Shown: positions 21,240 through 32,717 of the stretch, piece by piece
Position numbering within the stretch: the first letter of the stretch is position 1
How the letters are laid out: the number at the start of each line of letters is the position of its first letter
Assembly: GCA_011947345.1 (NCBI GenBank)
Contig: JAAVTG010000043.1
Coordinates: 434,001 to 498,000 of the forward strand
Source: Phytophthora quininea
Taxonomy: Eukaryota > Oomycota > Peronosporomycetes > Peronosporales > Peronosporaceae
Length of the DNA: 64,000 nucleotides
Reading direction: 5' to 3'
The notes under the pieces: generated by a model
The model's input: only the letters and a program-made list of their open reading frames with translations
Database searches by the model: none
Told to the model about the DNA's origin: nothing
Made by a program: the position numbers and the translations under genes

Positions 21240-22250
21240 AATTCATCTTCGTCCTCGTCAATAACAAGGCACATGAAAGGCTGTGCAGGCCTCACTGCTC
21301 CTGCTGCCGTGTGAAGCAGTATGCTGATGTTGATTGTTGCATTCGCGAGTATTGGATTGCTGCCCACGCCTGTTGCATCCACTGGTTCGTTAAGAGTTGT
21401 AATCTTTGCCGTTGGATCAAGTTGGCACAACTTCTGAGCATTGGCTCTGCTGATCACAGTCTCATCGGTCCCAGAATCTAGTCGATAGGGAAGTTCCAAC
21501 ACGCCGTTCAGGGTGACTCTCTTATCTGGGTCGGGAAAACACTCACGTAGGCGCTTGATGCGGACGACCGAGCGCCTTTTTGCCTCTTTCTCCGCCCGGA
21601 GCCGCTTTCGTATTTCCGCCTTTTCCTCTGCGGTTGCTTGAGTGCATTCAGCCAACCAATGTAGCTCGCTGCACTTTGGGCATGGCCCTGGTGGTGATTT
21701 AGCCGTTAATGACCCGCTTTTGCCGCTGGCTTGCGCAGAAGGCTTTCCTTTCACCGACTTCGGTCGGTTGTCCTTTAGCAAACGTGAGGCGGGCCTTTTG
21801 TTGGTCGGTTCATGCACCTCATGGCGGAGTTTGGCCTTCTTTCGCTGTTGAAAATGACGATCTTGTTCAAGAGCTTTCTCCAGTATGAGATCGTGCAGAA
21901 GCGTCTCGTCCTCTTTGGCGGCTTGCTTCTGGTATCGGATGCTGCGGTTCACCGAGTCACGTAGGGCAACAGGTTCCAGAGATGCAACTAGGAGTTTGCA
22001 GTTCTCCTTTGTGCCGGAGCTGCCTTTGAAACACGCTCCCAAACCGTGTTCATCGATGATATCATAGCATAGCTTAAAGTATTGGAGAACTCGCTCGCTG
22101 ACATCGCTTTCGTTGAGGTCCATCCTCAATTCGTTTGAGAAGAGAGCCTCAACGTCGGGAAGGGTCTCGTTTTTCACCGTGGCGATGATCGTTTCGATTT
22201 CATTCCAGATGTGCTTGTCTGTCACGTCGTCCTCCTTCATTTTCCAGCGT

Positions 22251-22752
22251 TGTAATGCTGGACAGCACTGCAGAGGAAGAGTAGCGACTTGGGCGAAGAT
22301 CCACAGCGGGAGCCCGAGGAGTCGTGGAGGTGTAGACGGAGAGGACCGAAGGCGATGGTTCTAGCAGAGAACCGGAGCGAGGCTTGAGACGCTTGAGCCG
22401 TTGAAGGTAAAATGAAAAGTGTGATTGAAATGGTGGTTAGAAGTCCGAGAATCCTGGTTCACCTACGATAGCTAGTTCAGTCCTCTTACTCTAATATGAA
22501 GCTAAGTATAAGAGATTCGCTATTGTCTTGGAGCGGAATCTTCAACAGGTGCACGAACCAGAATGGTTCGAGATCGTAGCGGAGATAGCATAGTGAAAGT
22601 AAGTAAAAGAATGATGATCGTTGCAGTTGAAGAAGGACTGCAACCTGTGAGAGCAATCGGATTGCTCTCTCGGAAAGCACAGACACCTATTGGCTAAAGG
22701 CCAAAGGCCGGCGTCGCGGTTACTAGAGCCGTGACGCTGGTGCGTCGTTACA
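22251..22752 (-). repeat. LTR of inner gypsy element (3' LTR)
   Basis: 502 bp, TGTAATG to GTTACA. Differs from 28362-28863 at two positions by eye (GGACAG/GAACAG near the start, and GATGGT/GATAGT). Confidence 0.95.
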
Positions 22753-25700
22753 TCCTCCCAGACTTGACTTCTCGTTGGTCCTTCTTGAAGTCATCGACGA
22801 GAACTGTCCAATGGGAGACGTTCTTGATGTTTTTCTCGAGTTCCCAGGTGGCTTCGTGGTCAGGTAATCCATGCCACTTGACGAGCCATTCCGGCTTGCG
22901 GTTGAATTGGCGTTTCCGGAGAAGTTTCTCAACGATGTGTATTGTGTCACCAGACGTGTCATCAATGATAATTTGTGAGGCTTTGGGAATCGGGCGAGTC
23001 TTGAAGCGAGATGGATTCTCAACGTAATGAGTCAGCACGTCTACGTTAAACGTAGGATTCAACGCTTTCATGCTTCGCGGAAGGTTCAGTTTGGCAACAT
23101 TCGGGTTGATCATCTTGATAATCTCGTACGGACCAACCTTCCGAGCGGCGAGTTTTGCGCGCTTTTCACTGATGTCTTGAGTCACATGTCCAGACGGAAT
23201 GCGACGAGTATCCAGCATAACGAGATCGCCTGCCTTGAACGTGATCGATGTTCTCTTCTTGTCGTAGTATTTCTTTTGACGTTCTTGGGCTTGCAGTAAA
23301 TGTTTCTTAGCAGCTTCGATGATCTCTTGGCGATGTTCTTGGAACTGTCTTGCGTACTCAGCAATGCCTTTATGTATCTGACCCACGATACTTGGGTTTT
23401 CCAACGGGTTCAACGGGTTGCGTTCCTTGCGGCCAGTATCCACTTCGAACGGTGACATACCGGTGGATGCGCTAACTAGAGTAGTATGAGCGTACTCGAT
23501 CGTTCCCAAACGATCAGCCCAATCGCTTCCGTGATAGGACACCATACAGCGAAGAGCATCTTCCAAAATCAAATTCTGACGTTCCGTTTGTCCGTCAGCT
23601 TGTGCACGATAGGAGGTTGTCATATGCAGACTAATTCCCATGAGCTTAGCCAAAGAAGACCAGAACTTGGAGATGAACTTTGAGTCTCGGTCGCTGATGA
23701 TAGTTAACGGTAGACCGTGGTGGCGAACGACACAATCGAAGAAATTGTGCGCAGTCTTCTCTGCATCATCTGTACGGTTGCAAGCATGATACTTTGGGCG
23801 CTTGGACAACTTGTCAACAACAGTCATGATTGCATCAAAACCGTTGGACATTGGAAGTCCCGTAACAAAATCCATGGAGACGACAGACCAGCATTCCTTT
23901 GGGATCGGAATGGGAATCATCTTGCCATTCTTGCGAGCGTTGCTGTGTTTCCAGCGAGTGCAAGTTTCACAGCTTTGTACGTAGTCGCGAACATCTTGGT
24001 CCAGAGTGGGCCAATGATACCATTGTTTGATACGAAGGTATGTTCGATGAGCTCCTGGATGAGCGGCAATGTTGGAATCATGGAAGCATGCGATAATAGA
24101 AGTCCGAAGACGATTGTCCTTTGAGTGTGGGACACATAGCGACAGCATTGTCTGCGACTTGCGGAAAAGCAATCCATTTTGCTTAACAAATGGCTCGTTG
24201 AGATGTTTGTAACGATCACCATAATCAGGGCAAATGCGATATGCAGCCTTGAATTCTTTGCGAATTGAATCCGACCAACCGAGCGAACTCGAATGAAGCG
24301 GTTGTTGCGTAACATTAGTCGACGCAGCGGCATCTTCAACGGTGGCGATAGTACGTGAAGTATTCCTCGGCACGTGAAGGTAACCTTGAGCAACCCTTGG
24401 GTCGACTCGAAAGCGGCTTTCGGCAGCAACATTTGTATCAACATCCTCCCCAACGAATTGGAGTGGAGAGAGTGGTTCTTCTTGGACCAGTTGGCGGTAA
24501 GTGCGATTCGAGCGTCGGTTTTGACGGCTTCGAGAAGCACGATTTTGGCAACGCGAAGTGCACTGATGAAATGAAACGTTGTTCATTGACATATCCGAGG
24601 ATTGTCGAGATAGCGCGTCAGCGACGACATTCAGTTGACCTTTCACATGGTGCAACTGGAAAGTGAACTGAGCAAAGAATGTCAGAAAGCGAGCCAGCTT
24701 AGGCGATACTTTCGGGTGATGCAAGAACCATTTGCACGCACTATTATCAGTGAATACGTCGAATTCACGACCATAGAGATAATGACGCCATTTCTCCAAC
24801 GCTAACTTGATAGCGAGGAGTTCCTTTTCATGCGTCGGCCAGTTGATTTCGTGAGGTCCCAGCTTCTTGGAAAAGAACGCGATCGGATGATCTTGACCAG
24901 AGTGTACCTGAGAGAGAACGCCACCCACACAATAACCAGAGGCATCTGTGGTGACAATGAAGCGTTTCTCGTGGTCGGGCAACTTCAACACTGGAGCCTT
25001 TTGAAGAGCAGATTTGATGTTCTCAAAGAGCGACTCTGTTCAGAACCCCAGTTCCAAACATGTTCTTTCTTCACCAGTGGGCCAAGTGGTAACGCAAGTA
25101 TCGCGTAGTCACGAATGAAGCGACGATAACATCCTGCAAGTCCCAAAAAGCTCTGCAATTGCTTTTGGTTGACAGGTGTAGGCCATTTTGCGATGGATTC
25201 AGTCTTGCGATTATCCACGGCAAGTCCTTTGGCTGAAATGGTATGACCAAGGAACTTGACTTCGGCTTGACCGAAATGACACTTGGATAGATGACAAAAC
25301 AGTTTCTCACGGCGGAGAACTTCGAAAAGAATGCGCAAATGCATAAGATGTTCTTCCATACTGGAGGAAAACACGCAAATGTCATCCAAGTAGACCACGA
25401 TGAAGTCAAACTTAGCAAACAGTACGCGCATCAGGCGAGACCAGACACCTGGCATACCAGCCAAACCCATAGGTGCGACACACCACTGATACGTCTCAGC
25501 GTGCGTGCGAAAGACGGTATACTTGCGACTGTTGTAGGCAACAAGCATCTGATGATATCCTTGAGCCAAATCGAGAACAGAAAAGATGACACATCCCTCC
25601 ATCTTGTCGAACAACTCATCGATACGAGGAAGTGGAATCTTCTGAATGATTGACTGTGAATTCACGTAGCGATAGTCAATGACCCAGCGAAGTGGCAACG

Positions 25701-26067
25701 TTGCGTTTCCAGAACGCAACCACTCAGAGCGAGATACATGAGCTCCAGAAGTTGGGTCCTTCTTGGGTATGCCAAAGATGTTGGACACCCATGGCGAATC
25801 TGAAACTTCGATCCATCCTTTCTTGAGCTTCTCAGCAATGAACAGATCTAGAGCATCCTGCTCAACCTTGGAGAGGCGAAACGGTGCTCGCGTATCAGGG
25901 ATAGCATCACGTTTCATGTTGAGTTCAAAGTCAACACGACGAGAAGGTGGGAGTCCATCAGGAAGAGTCTCTGGAAAGACGTCAGTGAATTCCTGCACCA
26001 ATGTAGCAATTGGTGATGACAGAGAATCACGACTCGGGGCGATGGCGCGAACTTTCACACGGTACAC
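22748..26067 (-). pseudogene. inner gypsy RT, RNase H, integrase, chromodomain
   Basis: RT frame 24985-26067: WVIDYRYVNSQS, FSVLDLAQGYHQM and the catalytic VVYLDDICVFS. A frameshift near 24990 leads to frame 22748-24991: RNase H (IVTTDASGYCVGGVL), integrase zinc finger (H.AHPGAHRTY with CETCTRW), DDE core (VSMDFVTGLP, ISDRDSKFISKFW, QADGQTERQN), and near the 3' LTR a chromodomain (EWLVKWHGLPDHEATWEL). Only one or two changes away from being open, so relatives elsewhere in the genome may be active. Confidence 0.88.
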
Positions 26068-27498
26068 CTCGTGGTATTCGTTTTCTTGACCTTTCGTATA
26101 AAGTCAGCAGTAGCAATTTCCACAGGAGTGGCGATAGCTACTTCCGAAGACGGGGCGCGAGACAGTGAAGGAAACGAAATCTCGTGCGCACGCCAGTCAA
26201 TAGTAGGCTGATACTTGGTAAACCAAGGTTTTCCCAGAATGACATCATGAGCAAACCCCAGAGGCCATTCCATGACCTGAAGGTCGCGAAAGCGGTAGCG
26301 ACCAAATGCGATAGTCGCAATACCCTTCTTAACAGAACGCGGTCTCGTAGAAGTTCCATCGAAGCGAGTAACTTGTGAGACTCCGTTGGCCGTAGTGTTA
26401 TCGACCAATCCTGGACGAATAACGTTGCAGGTGGCTCCGCTGTCGAACATAATGACGACAGGTTTTCCATCACAAGTACCGTTCTTACGAATGAGCTCGT
26501 TCTCACGATGCACTGTAGACAAGGCAGACGTGGAGATTTCTTCCACTTCAACAACCGTTTCTTCATCATCCGAGTGTATAGTTGAAGTCTTTGCAGCAGC
26601 GGTAAAAGTGGCAGCTGATTGTTCATGTTTTGAACGAGCGTACTTCTCCTTGTTCATGCGCTTGTAGCATTGCTCGATACTGTGACCCAGTTTCTTGCAG
26701 TAGCGGCATTTCTTTTCGAAGTACGGCGAGTCCTGTTACTTCCTGAGTCGATTTCCATCGGCTCAGGCTCATTGTTCTGAGCAGGTGCTGGAGTAAACTG
26801 TTGTGGCTGATTTCCTTTCGGATAGGAGTTTGATCGGTCCTGCGGAATGTGAGTTGGACGATAGTTTCCTCCGCGGACGTGATGCGATCGATCATACTCC
26901 AAAGCAATCTTCATTGCTTGCGACACGGTTTTGCAGCGGCGATATTGAACTTCCTCACGGGTAGGGCTCACAAGACCTCGTGTGAAGTAAGTGATCTTGT
27001 CCAGTTCACTCATCTCCGTAACTTGCATAATAGCTTCACGGAAACGAGAAATGTATTCCTCCAAATTCTTGCACCCTTTTGCTTGAGCGCATACAATTGG
27101 TCACGTAGACGCTCTTGTAGATCGGGCGGCACGAATTCATCTGTCACCTTAGCGATCAGGTCCTGCATGTTGGCTATGTCTCGCTTATTTAGTTTGTACC
27201 ACGCGGCAGCATTTCCCTTGAAGTTAGAGGTAGTAATTGCCAAAATGCGCTTACTTTGCGCATCATCCTGCCAATCAATGTTTTTGGCTTCGAAATACTG
27301 TCCAAGTTGTTCGAAGTACAAATCCACAGATTCTCCCATCTTGCCATAAAATTGCGGCAAGTGTATGCCTTCCACCTTCACCTCACGCTTGGACATGGCC
27401 TCAAGCAATTGTTGTTGCTTTTCAGTCATTTCTATGAGACGTTGGGTGATGGCGTCGGCAGACCATCCTTGTGGATTCAAGGTAGTCATAGTTGGCAA
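26055..27498 (-). pseudogene. inner gypsy gag and protease
   Basis: The gag start at 27498 (MPTMTTLNPQGWSADAITQR) includes GIHLPQFYGKMGESVDLYFE and AAAWY, typical of the Ty3 gag capsid region. A frameshift near 27060 leads to a second frame (EEYISRFREAIMQV). A further shift near 26715 precedes the CCHC knuckle CRYCKKLGHSIEQC (about 26670-26710). The protease frame 26055-26657 contains VIMFDSGATCNVI (active-site Asp) and DVILGKPWF. Confidence 0.8.
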
Positions 27499-27504
27499 AA
27501 TCAG

Positions 27505-28273
27505 TTATTCAAAGCGTAGTTTCTTTAACACAGACTCTGTACCCTTAAGGCGGCTAACTTCAGCTTCAAGGATCACCAAGGCGTCGTAAATGCCGATGTA
27601 GTGACCTTGAAGGCGATGGCGAAGAGTACTGTCTTGAACGGCGTCGAGTATCGGCTCGAAGAAGCTCTCGTGAGCTGCAGAGAGCTCTCGCAGAGAGTCG
27701 CGAACGAGACGGCAGAAGTTGTTTACGTCCTCTTCCGGAAGGATTTGCGTCACTTCTTCGTCCAAAAATCCGAAGGCTTCGTCAAAGACACGCTTAGGCA
27801 TCCGCTAGTGCAGGCGACGACGCTTGTTGGCTCGTTCGGTACGCTTTGCGACGAACCCGATGACCTTGCGGTCGAGATGTGTGCAGATGAACTCGGACGA
27901 GTCCCCTAGACGAACCAGTAGCTGCTCCGAAAGACCTTGCAAGATGTTGCGTGCCCGGTGATCAGCAGCGTCAGGAATCAGGTTGCGAATCGACTTGACG
28001 AAACGATACAGCTGGTCGATGCCGAAGGCGAATTTGCTGCGTAGAGCAACGGCAGCAGAAGCGGCGTCGGGCTTGTCGAAAAGCTCAGCAATCGAGTGGC
28101 GAAATGGATAGTCGCGCTCCTTGCGCTTGGGCACACAGCGGCGAACAGCGGCGATCTGCGACAAAGTGGTGCAGCGGTGCTGAAACGATCCGGTTCTTAG
28201 TAGACCAGACTCTATTCAGCACTCGCGCAATCTGCGATGAGACAGCCGAAGATTTGCGGTACAGCGACGACAC
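27505..28273 (-). pseudogene. extra reading frame between 5' LTR and gag of inner gypsy
   Basis: Two consecutive in-frame segments, 27805-28164 (CVPKRKERDYPFRHSIAELF and on) and 27505-27801 (MPKRVFDEAFGFLDEEVTQI and on), separated only by one TAG at 27802-27804. A third piece upstream (28085-28273, SSLYRKSSAVSSQIARVLNR) continues it in another frame. Together they code for over 230 residues, rich in charged residues and predicted helix, with no family I recognise. It lies before gag (ATG at 27498), where most gypsy elements have only leader. It may be a captured or lineage-specific ORF0. Confidence 0.5.
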
Positions 28274-28344
28274 ACGCTCAGCGAGCGACTTTCCCAGTGT
28301 CGTGCAGCGAAACGGCGTAGAGACGGTTCAGTCCCCCTCGACTT

Positions 28345-28359
28345 GAACAAGTGCTACCA
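28345..28359 (-). promoter_or_regulatory. candidate primer binding site of inner gypsy
   Basis: On the minus strand, two bases after the 5' LTR, the sequence reads TGGTAGCACTTGTTC. It begins with the TGG expected for pairing with a tRNA 3' CCA end. The first eight bases (TGGTAGCA) fit the usual eukaryotic initiator tRNA-Met end, but the rest does not, so the tRNA is uncertain. Confidence 0.55.
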
Positions 28360-28361
28360 GA

Positions 28362-28863
28362 TGTAATGCTGAACAGCACTGCAGAGGAAGAGTAGCGACT
28401 TGGGCGAAGATCCACAGCGGGAGCCCGAGGAGTCGTGGAGGTGTAGACGGAGAGGACCGAAGGCGATAGTTCTAGCAGAGAACCGGAGCGAGGCTTGAGA
28501 CGCTTGAGCCGTTGAAGGTAAAATGAAAAGTGTGATTGAAATGGTGGTTAGAAGTCCGAGAATCCTGGTTCACCTACGATAGCTAGTTCAGTCCTCTTAC
28601 TCTAATATGAAGCTAAGTATAAGAGATTCGCTATTGTCTTGGAGCGGAATCTTCAACAGGTGCACGAACCAGAATGGTTCGAGATCGTAGCGGAGATAGC
28701 ATAGTGAAAGTAAGTAAAAGAATGATGATCGTTGCAGTTGAAGAAGGACTGCAACCTGTGAGAGCAATCGGATTGCTCTCTCGGAAAGCACAGACACCTA
28801 TTGGCTAAAGGCCAAAGGCCGGCGTCGCGGTTACTAGAGCCGTGACGCTGGTGCGTCGTTACA
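28362..28863 (-). repeat. LTR of inner gypsy element (5' LTR)
   Basis: Partner of 22251-22752. It carries the element's promoter side. Confidence 0.95.
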
Positions 28864-29176
28864 AGCGTAGTTTGCACCACATTGCTAGGAGGCGCTTGTC
28901 GAAAGTGCTTTTGATGTGCACCATCGCCTTATCAATGTCTTCCCCAGTCGCCAGGACGCGATTCGACATGGTCTCTTCGTACTGGAGACGCTCCTTTCGC
29001 CATTTCACCAGTGCAGCATGCGAGGTGCTTTTAATTTGCGGTGGCATGACTGGGGTGAAAATGGGCATGGACAATGCGCTGTCGGCGATCTTCATCTCTT
29101 CGTCATCGCCGGCCTTGCGCTTGGGAGTCTTGGACTTGGTCATTTTGTCAGTGAAACTGGTCACTAAAGAATTCTT

Positions 29177-29441
29177 TGTAGTGTTTCACGTAAAGTAAAC
29201 ACAGGCGGTGGGAGTTGGCAGACTCCCTGGTAGTTGTTGCCGTTGGTGTATTGAGCAAATGTCAAAGTGAGCAAAGTTGGAGGATTGCTGTCTAGCCTAC
29301 TTGCGCAGCATTTCGTGAGATACTGGATTCTCAACACACGCCATTGACCAGGCGGTGTCCACGCATGCCAATAAGGTATGGCGTCATATCTTACTCATTG
29401 CAGCTGTAGGCGAGGCTTTCATGATAGCGCCCTGCACTACA
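29177..29441 (-). repeat. LTR of outer gypsy element (5' LTR)
   Basis: 265 bp partner of 17441-17704. For the minus-strand element this is the 5' LTR, so it would contain the promoter. Confidence 0.93.
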
Positions 29442-29446
29442 GACAC

Positions 29447-29884
29447 ACACTGTTCTCGATATGTACGGACACTCGGCAACATTTTTGAAGATGCAACATA
29501 CAACCCGCGATTGCAGCGCCCTCTCCTGGTTCTTCAAGAGCGGCGCAGAGTGTGATCGTGTTTCTTGTTGCATCGTGACCAAAATGAGTTAGTAAAGTAT
29601 TCCCGAAGACGAAAAGTTTGCTTATTGCTGTCCAGGACTGGCTGGCGAGCACTTGGCGGGAATTACCGATGAAACAGAGCCAAAAGCGACGGTCAACATT
29701 GGCGCTCATGGCATCAGTGATGTCGGGAAAGCAGATCCGTTAATTATCCCGCGCATTGTGTTGATGGGGCAACCAACTCAATGTACTGCCTTCTCATCGG
29801 GAGTCCCATCCCAGCCGAAGTATACTCAGACCGTACCTCAGAGGTACTTCCTCTACTAGTAGTTTGTGCAGATGGTGCGCCTCG
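29447..29884. other. no gene seen
   Basis: Right flank of the outer gypsy element, leading to the relic promoter of NLP copy 2. No coding signal that I trust. Confidence 0.4.
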
Positions 29885-29885
29885 G

Positions 29886-29901
29886 ATTCACTCTCCAACT
29901 T
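29886..29901 (+). promoter_or_regulatory. degenerate core promoter of NLP copy 2
   Basis: The stretch TTCACTCTCCAAC-TTT fits about 12 of 16 positions of the oomycete core promoter and lies some 33 bp before the start of NLP similarity. Confidence 0.45.
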
Positions 29902-29934
29902 TCGTACTACCTGCCACGACTGCCGACTTTCAAG

Positions 29935-30692
29935 TTGAAGCTGCGTGTGTTGACCGTGCTATCCGGATAGTAGTTGCAGCTCTCACCAGCATCAATGCGG
30001 CCTCAATCGACCATGACAAGGTGCAGCCGTTCCCACAGCCGGAACCAGCCACCGATGCCGAGAGAGCAGCCGTCAAGTTCAAGCCCTCGCTTGTCGTCGA
30101 GCGTGGGTGCCACCCGTACCCGGCAGTGAACGCTGCTTGTGATACGAGTGCCGGACTCAAAGGCTCGGGGAGGCTTGCCGGGAAGTGTGAGGGCTCCGAA
30201 CTTGGCTCGCAGGTGTACAGCCGTTCCATGCTGTACAGTGGCAAGTGGGCCATCATGTACGCTTGGTACTTTCCCAAGGACGTTGTCCTAGTACTTCCAG
30301 TGTTTTTGAAGGTGGGGACTCGCCACCGCTGGCTGAGTGCCGTCGTGTGGGTTGACGATCCGCCATTGGAGAGTCCGGCGATTCTCGCGATATAATTCTC
30401 GCGACATCGATGACTCGTGATCTTTCAACGTCGACATACCCGTGTCAACCTCGTACCTCAACAGTTCCACCACGAAGCGACGGGACTGCATTCCATCTCA
30501 TTGCACTAGCCGCGGAGAGTCCAGTGGGAACAGATAACGGACAAAGCTCGTCAAGTTCTGGAAGTGGCAGATTTTGGCGAGAACAACCACGTTCCAATCA
30601 TCGACAAATACTTTGGAGCAAACGCCCAGAGCGCGTCGACATACTTCGTTTCGCGCCGTCATTACTCGGAGACCCATTCCATTTGGGAATGA
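29935..30692 (+). pseudogene. NLP (NPP1 family) copy 2, decayed
   Basis: Similarity to the family begins at about 29935, where the expected ATG reads TTG; the signal peptide is broken by a stop. Landmarks: IDHDKVQPFPQPEP, AAVKFKPS, GCHPYPAVNAA, GSQVYSR, AIMYAWYFPKD. The diagnostic heptapeptide reads GTRHRWL, changed at several positions. A stop occurs at 30393-30395. The C-terminal part reappears in another frame (TDKARQVLEVADFGENN, about 30530) and ends with TGA at 30690-30692. Start loss, stop and frameshifts together make it a clear pseudogene. Confidence 0.85.
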
Positions 30693-31092
30693 GTTCAAGC
30701 CTTCCAGCACGAGATCGATCAAAAGTGATGACAATTACGACTCATTGCTTGAAAAAGTATTAAAGGTTCGTTGCGTTAGCACCTGGGTCATGTTCGGGAT
30801 CGACAGTGTCGAACATCGGCTGCAAATGACTAAACGCTCCACTATGGCTTTCGACACTTACAGTTATCCTCGCCGTTCAGTAATCTTTCATTTGACATAT
30901 TCCACCGCCAACAGCAAACACTGACGGCACCATAAAGCCCGTCCATCATATCGATTTGCCATGGCTGACAGTTTTAACGCCATGCAAAGTCTCTTCTAGC
31001 TGCCGACCTTAAAGTTGAAGTTACCGGTGTATCTTCACGGCGATTCCAGCTCGACCAGACGTGCAATCTTGCCACTTGGCAACTCTTCCCCC
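30693..31092. other. no gene seen; contains a short copy of an NLP leader
   Basis: Only chance frames. At about 31001-31020 CTGCCGACCTTAAAGTTGAAG resembles the sequence just before NLP copy 2 (CTGCCGACTTTCAAGTTGAAG, about 29920), so a remnant of a further NLP leader may lie here. Confidence 0.4.
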
Positions 31093-32717
31093 ATGACCGC
31101 CCGCACCAAGTTCCCTGTCGTCCTCGTGCACGGTAGCGTCGGCCTCACACGAATACGCTCGGATCTTCGTTCTGACTGTTTGTTCTCCATCGCAGGCGCG
31201 TTCGGCTACGGCACACAGCGTCCTCTGTACGGCCACTGGTTGCCCTACTGGCCCGAGAAGAGCTCCAAGAAACAAACTCCAACCATATCCTGGTCGATGT
31301 CGGAGGCGTCTCGTCCGACCATGACCGAGCCTGTGAAGTCTTCTACCAACTGCGAGGGGGCGAGTGGACTACGGCGAAAAACATGCCAACGAAAAAGGTA
31401 ACTTTACCAACGTACTAAGCAAGACAATACGCAGCAATTAAGACGTCGTTGTCGTCAACAGGCCACGACCGATATGGAGAAACTTTCGACGCTGCTCTTT
31501 ACCCGCAATGGGGAGAGCACCACCCGGTGCATCTTTTGGGCCACAGCATGGGGTCGACCACCGCCATCGAGCTGTTTCAGATGCTGAGTACCGATTTCTT
31601 TGGAATTGGGTCGAACCACAAGTGGGTGGCGAGTATCACATGCATTGCCGGCCCCTTGACCGGATCCACATTTACGCACCTGATGGGAGTGGGGGCAGGC
31701 GGAAAGGTGGCTCACTGGGGGTTGCACACTTGTCCGGGATGGTGTTAGGATCGTGGGTCAAATTGTACACCCGATTCCCACTGCTGAAAAACCTGGCAGA
31801 CCTGCACATGGGTCATTGGAACAGGTACTCGCTAGCGGAAGTGTTTGATCCCAACGGACCGGTGAATTTGTCCCGAGATTTGGTCTATCACACGACGCAG
31901 CCAGAGCACCGCATCTCGCGCAATGCACAGCTACGGGATATGGACAAACTGCACTTGCTCAGTATCACGACGTCGCCACGAACAGTTCACGTTCCTATCG
32001 GAGAAGGCGTAGCGATAGCAGTGCTCATGTTCCTGCGGTGGGGAGATTCCCGCAAGCGTGGTCACGTTTCGGGAGATGGTCGATTTTCGGAAGGCAGTTA
32101 AATATTCGCGGGCTAGTTGGTGTATTAGCCGCTTGCTATCTATTCTTCAAGGCCAGGAAGCTGGATGTGTCCAAGATGCCGTCCATGTACGGACTGAAGT
32201 GGCTCATGCGGCGTCGCGCTAGAAGTCTGCCGATGATTTTCGACGGCTTTGAGTCGACCAGTTGGGAGCACAATGATGGGGTCGTGAACATCCGCTCCAT
32301 GCTGAGACCGTGGTTCCCCACGCCGCAAGAAATGGAGAAGGATATCAACAAACACGACGAGAAGCCCCGGCTCGGTCATTGGCAGCATCGGCGTCTTCCA
32401 ACTCGCTCAAGGAGTCAAGTCTAGCGCGTGTCGAGTCTCACATTTCAATTGACGGGTTCCATCGCGACACGGATGATGAGCGGCAGTCCACCACGACGAC
32501 CCGATTCGATAAGGGCCGATGGTACGTCTACCGGGTCGACAGCAACCATTTCGCAGGGACGTTCTGGGATAGCAACGCCGGCAACCTCTACAAGAGTCTA
32601 TTCACACTCATGAGCAAGGACTACGAACGCGACGCTGGTACACAGTCTTCTACCAATAATGGTTGTCAGGGAAATTATCGCCATGACCGCGGTAACCCTG
32701 CGCCATTTTATAGCTGA
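31093..32717 (+). pseudogene. triacylglycerol-lipase-like alpha/beta hydrolase, decayed
   Basis: The ATG at 31093 starts KFPVVLVHG (beta strand before the oxyanion loop). After an intron comes FGYGTQRPLYGHWLPYW, then in shifted frames DRACEVFYQLRGGE and VDYGEKHANEKG; the latter resembles the VDYG.AHA..GH segment of bacterial family I.5 lipases. A 64-nt intron (31399-31462) precedes DRYGETFD, and then the nucleophile elbow HLLGHSMGSTTA gives the catalytic Ser. A stop at about 31746 interrupts. Later pieces include DGFESTSWEHNDGVVN and SNHFAGTFWD (probable catalytic His region, about 32545). At least three frame breaks make it non-functional. A secreted lipase ancestor is likely, but no signal peptide is left. 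Confidence 0.65.

Larger units (their letters stand above)
22251..28863 (-). mobile_element. Ty3/gypsy chromovirus (inner), nested in outer gag
   Basis: A 6,613-bp element with 502-bp LTRs and a 5-bp target duplication AGCGT (22246-22250 and 28864-28868). Same orientation as the outer element. It has a separate leader-region reading frame, then gag with a CCHC knuckle, protease, YLDD reverse transcriptase, RNase H, integrase and chromodomain. Only two differences between the LTRs are seen by eye, so the insertion is young and more recent than the outer element. It has several single-base frameshifts. Confidence 0.95.
21218..29143 (-). pseudogene. outer gypsy gag, split by the inner element
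   Basis: The start (ATG at 29143) to 28864 codes for the gag N-terminus (MTKSKTPKRKAGDDEEM). The rest lies at 21218-22245, after the 6.6-kb insertion. With one AGCGT copy removed the frame is continuous (CKLR joins WKMKEDD). A zinc knuckle CPKCSELHWLAEC lies near 21650-21690, and LDSGTDETVIS near 21460-21490 is the aspartic protease active site. The frame ends in a stop at 21218, one base out of register with the protease end in pol (a TTTT run). Confidence 0.8.
17441..29441 (-). mobile_element. Ty3/gypsy chromovirus (outer), carrying a nested element
   Basis: LTR retrotransposon lying on the minus strand, bounded by near-identical LTRs and a 5-bp target duplication GACAC (17436-17440 and 29442-29446). 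Without the nested element it is about 5.4 kb. It codes for gag with a zinc knuckle, protease, RT, RNase H, a zinc-finger/DDE integrase and a C-terminal chromodomain, so it is a chromovirus. Three one-base frameshifts lie in gag-pol. A second gypsy element (22251-28863) is inserted in gag. Confidence 0.93.

Noticed and set aside
22486..22686. Identical 66-codon frame in both inner LTRs
   Set aside because: It is identical only because the LTRs are. No similarity to LTR-encoded proteins and no good context.
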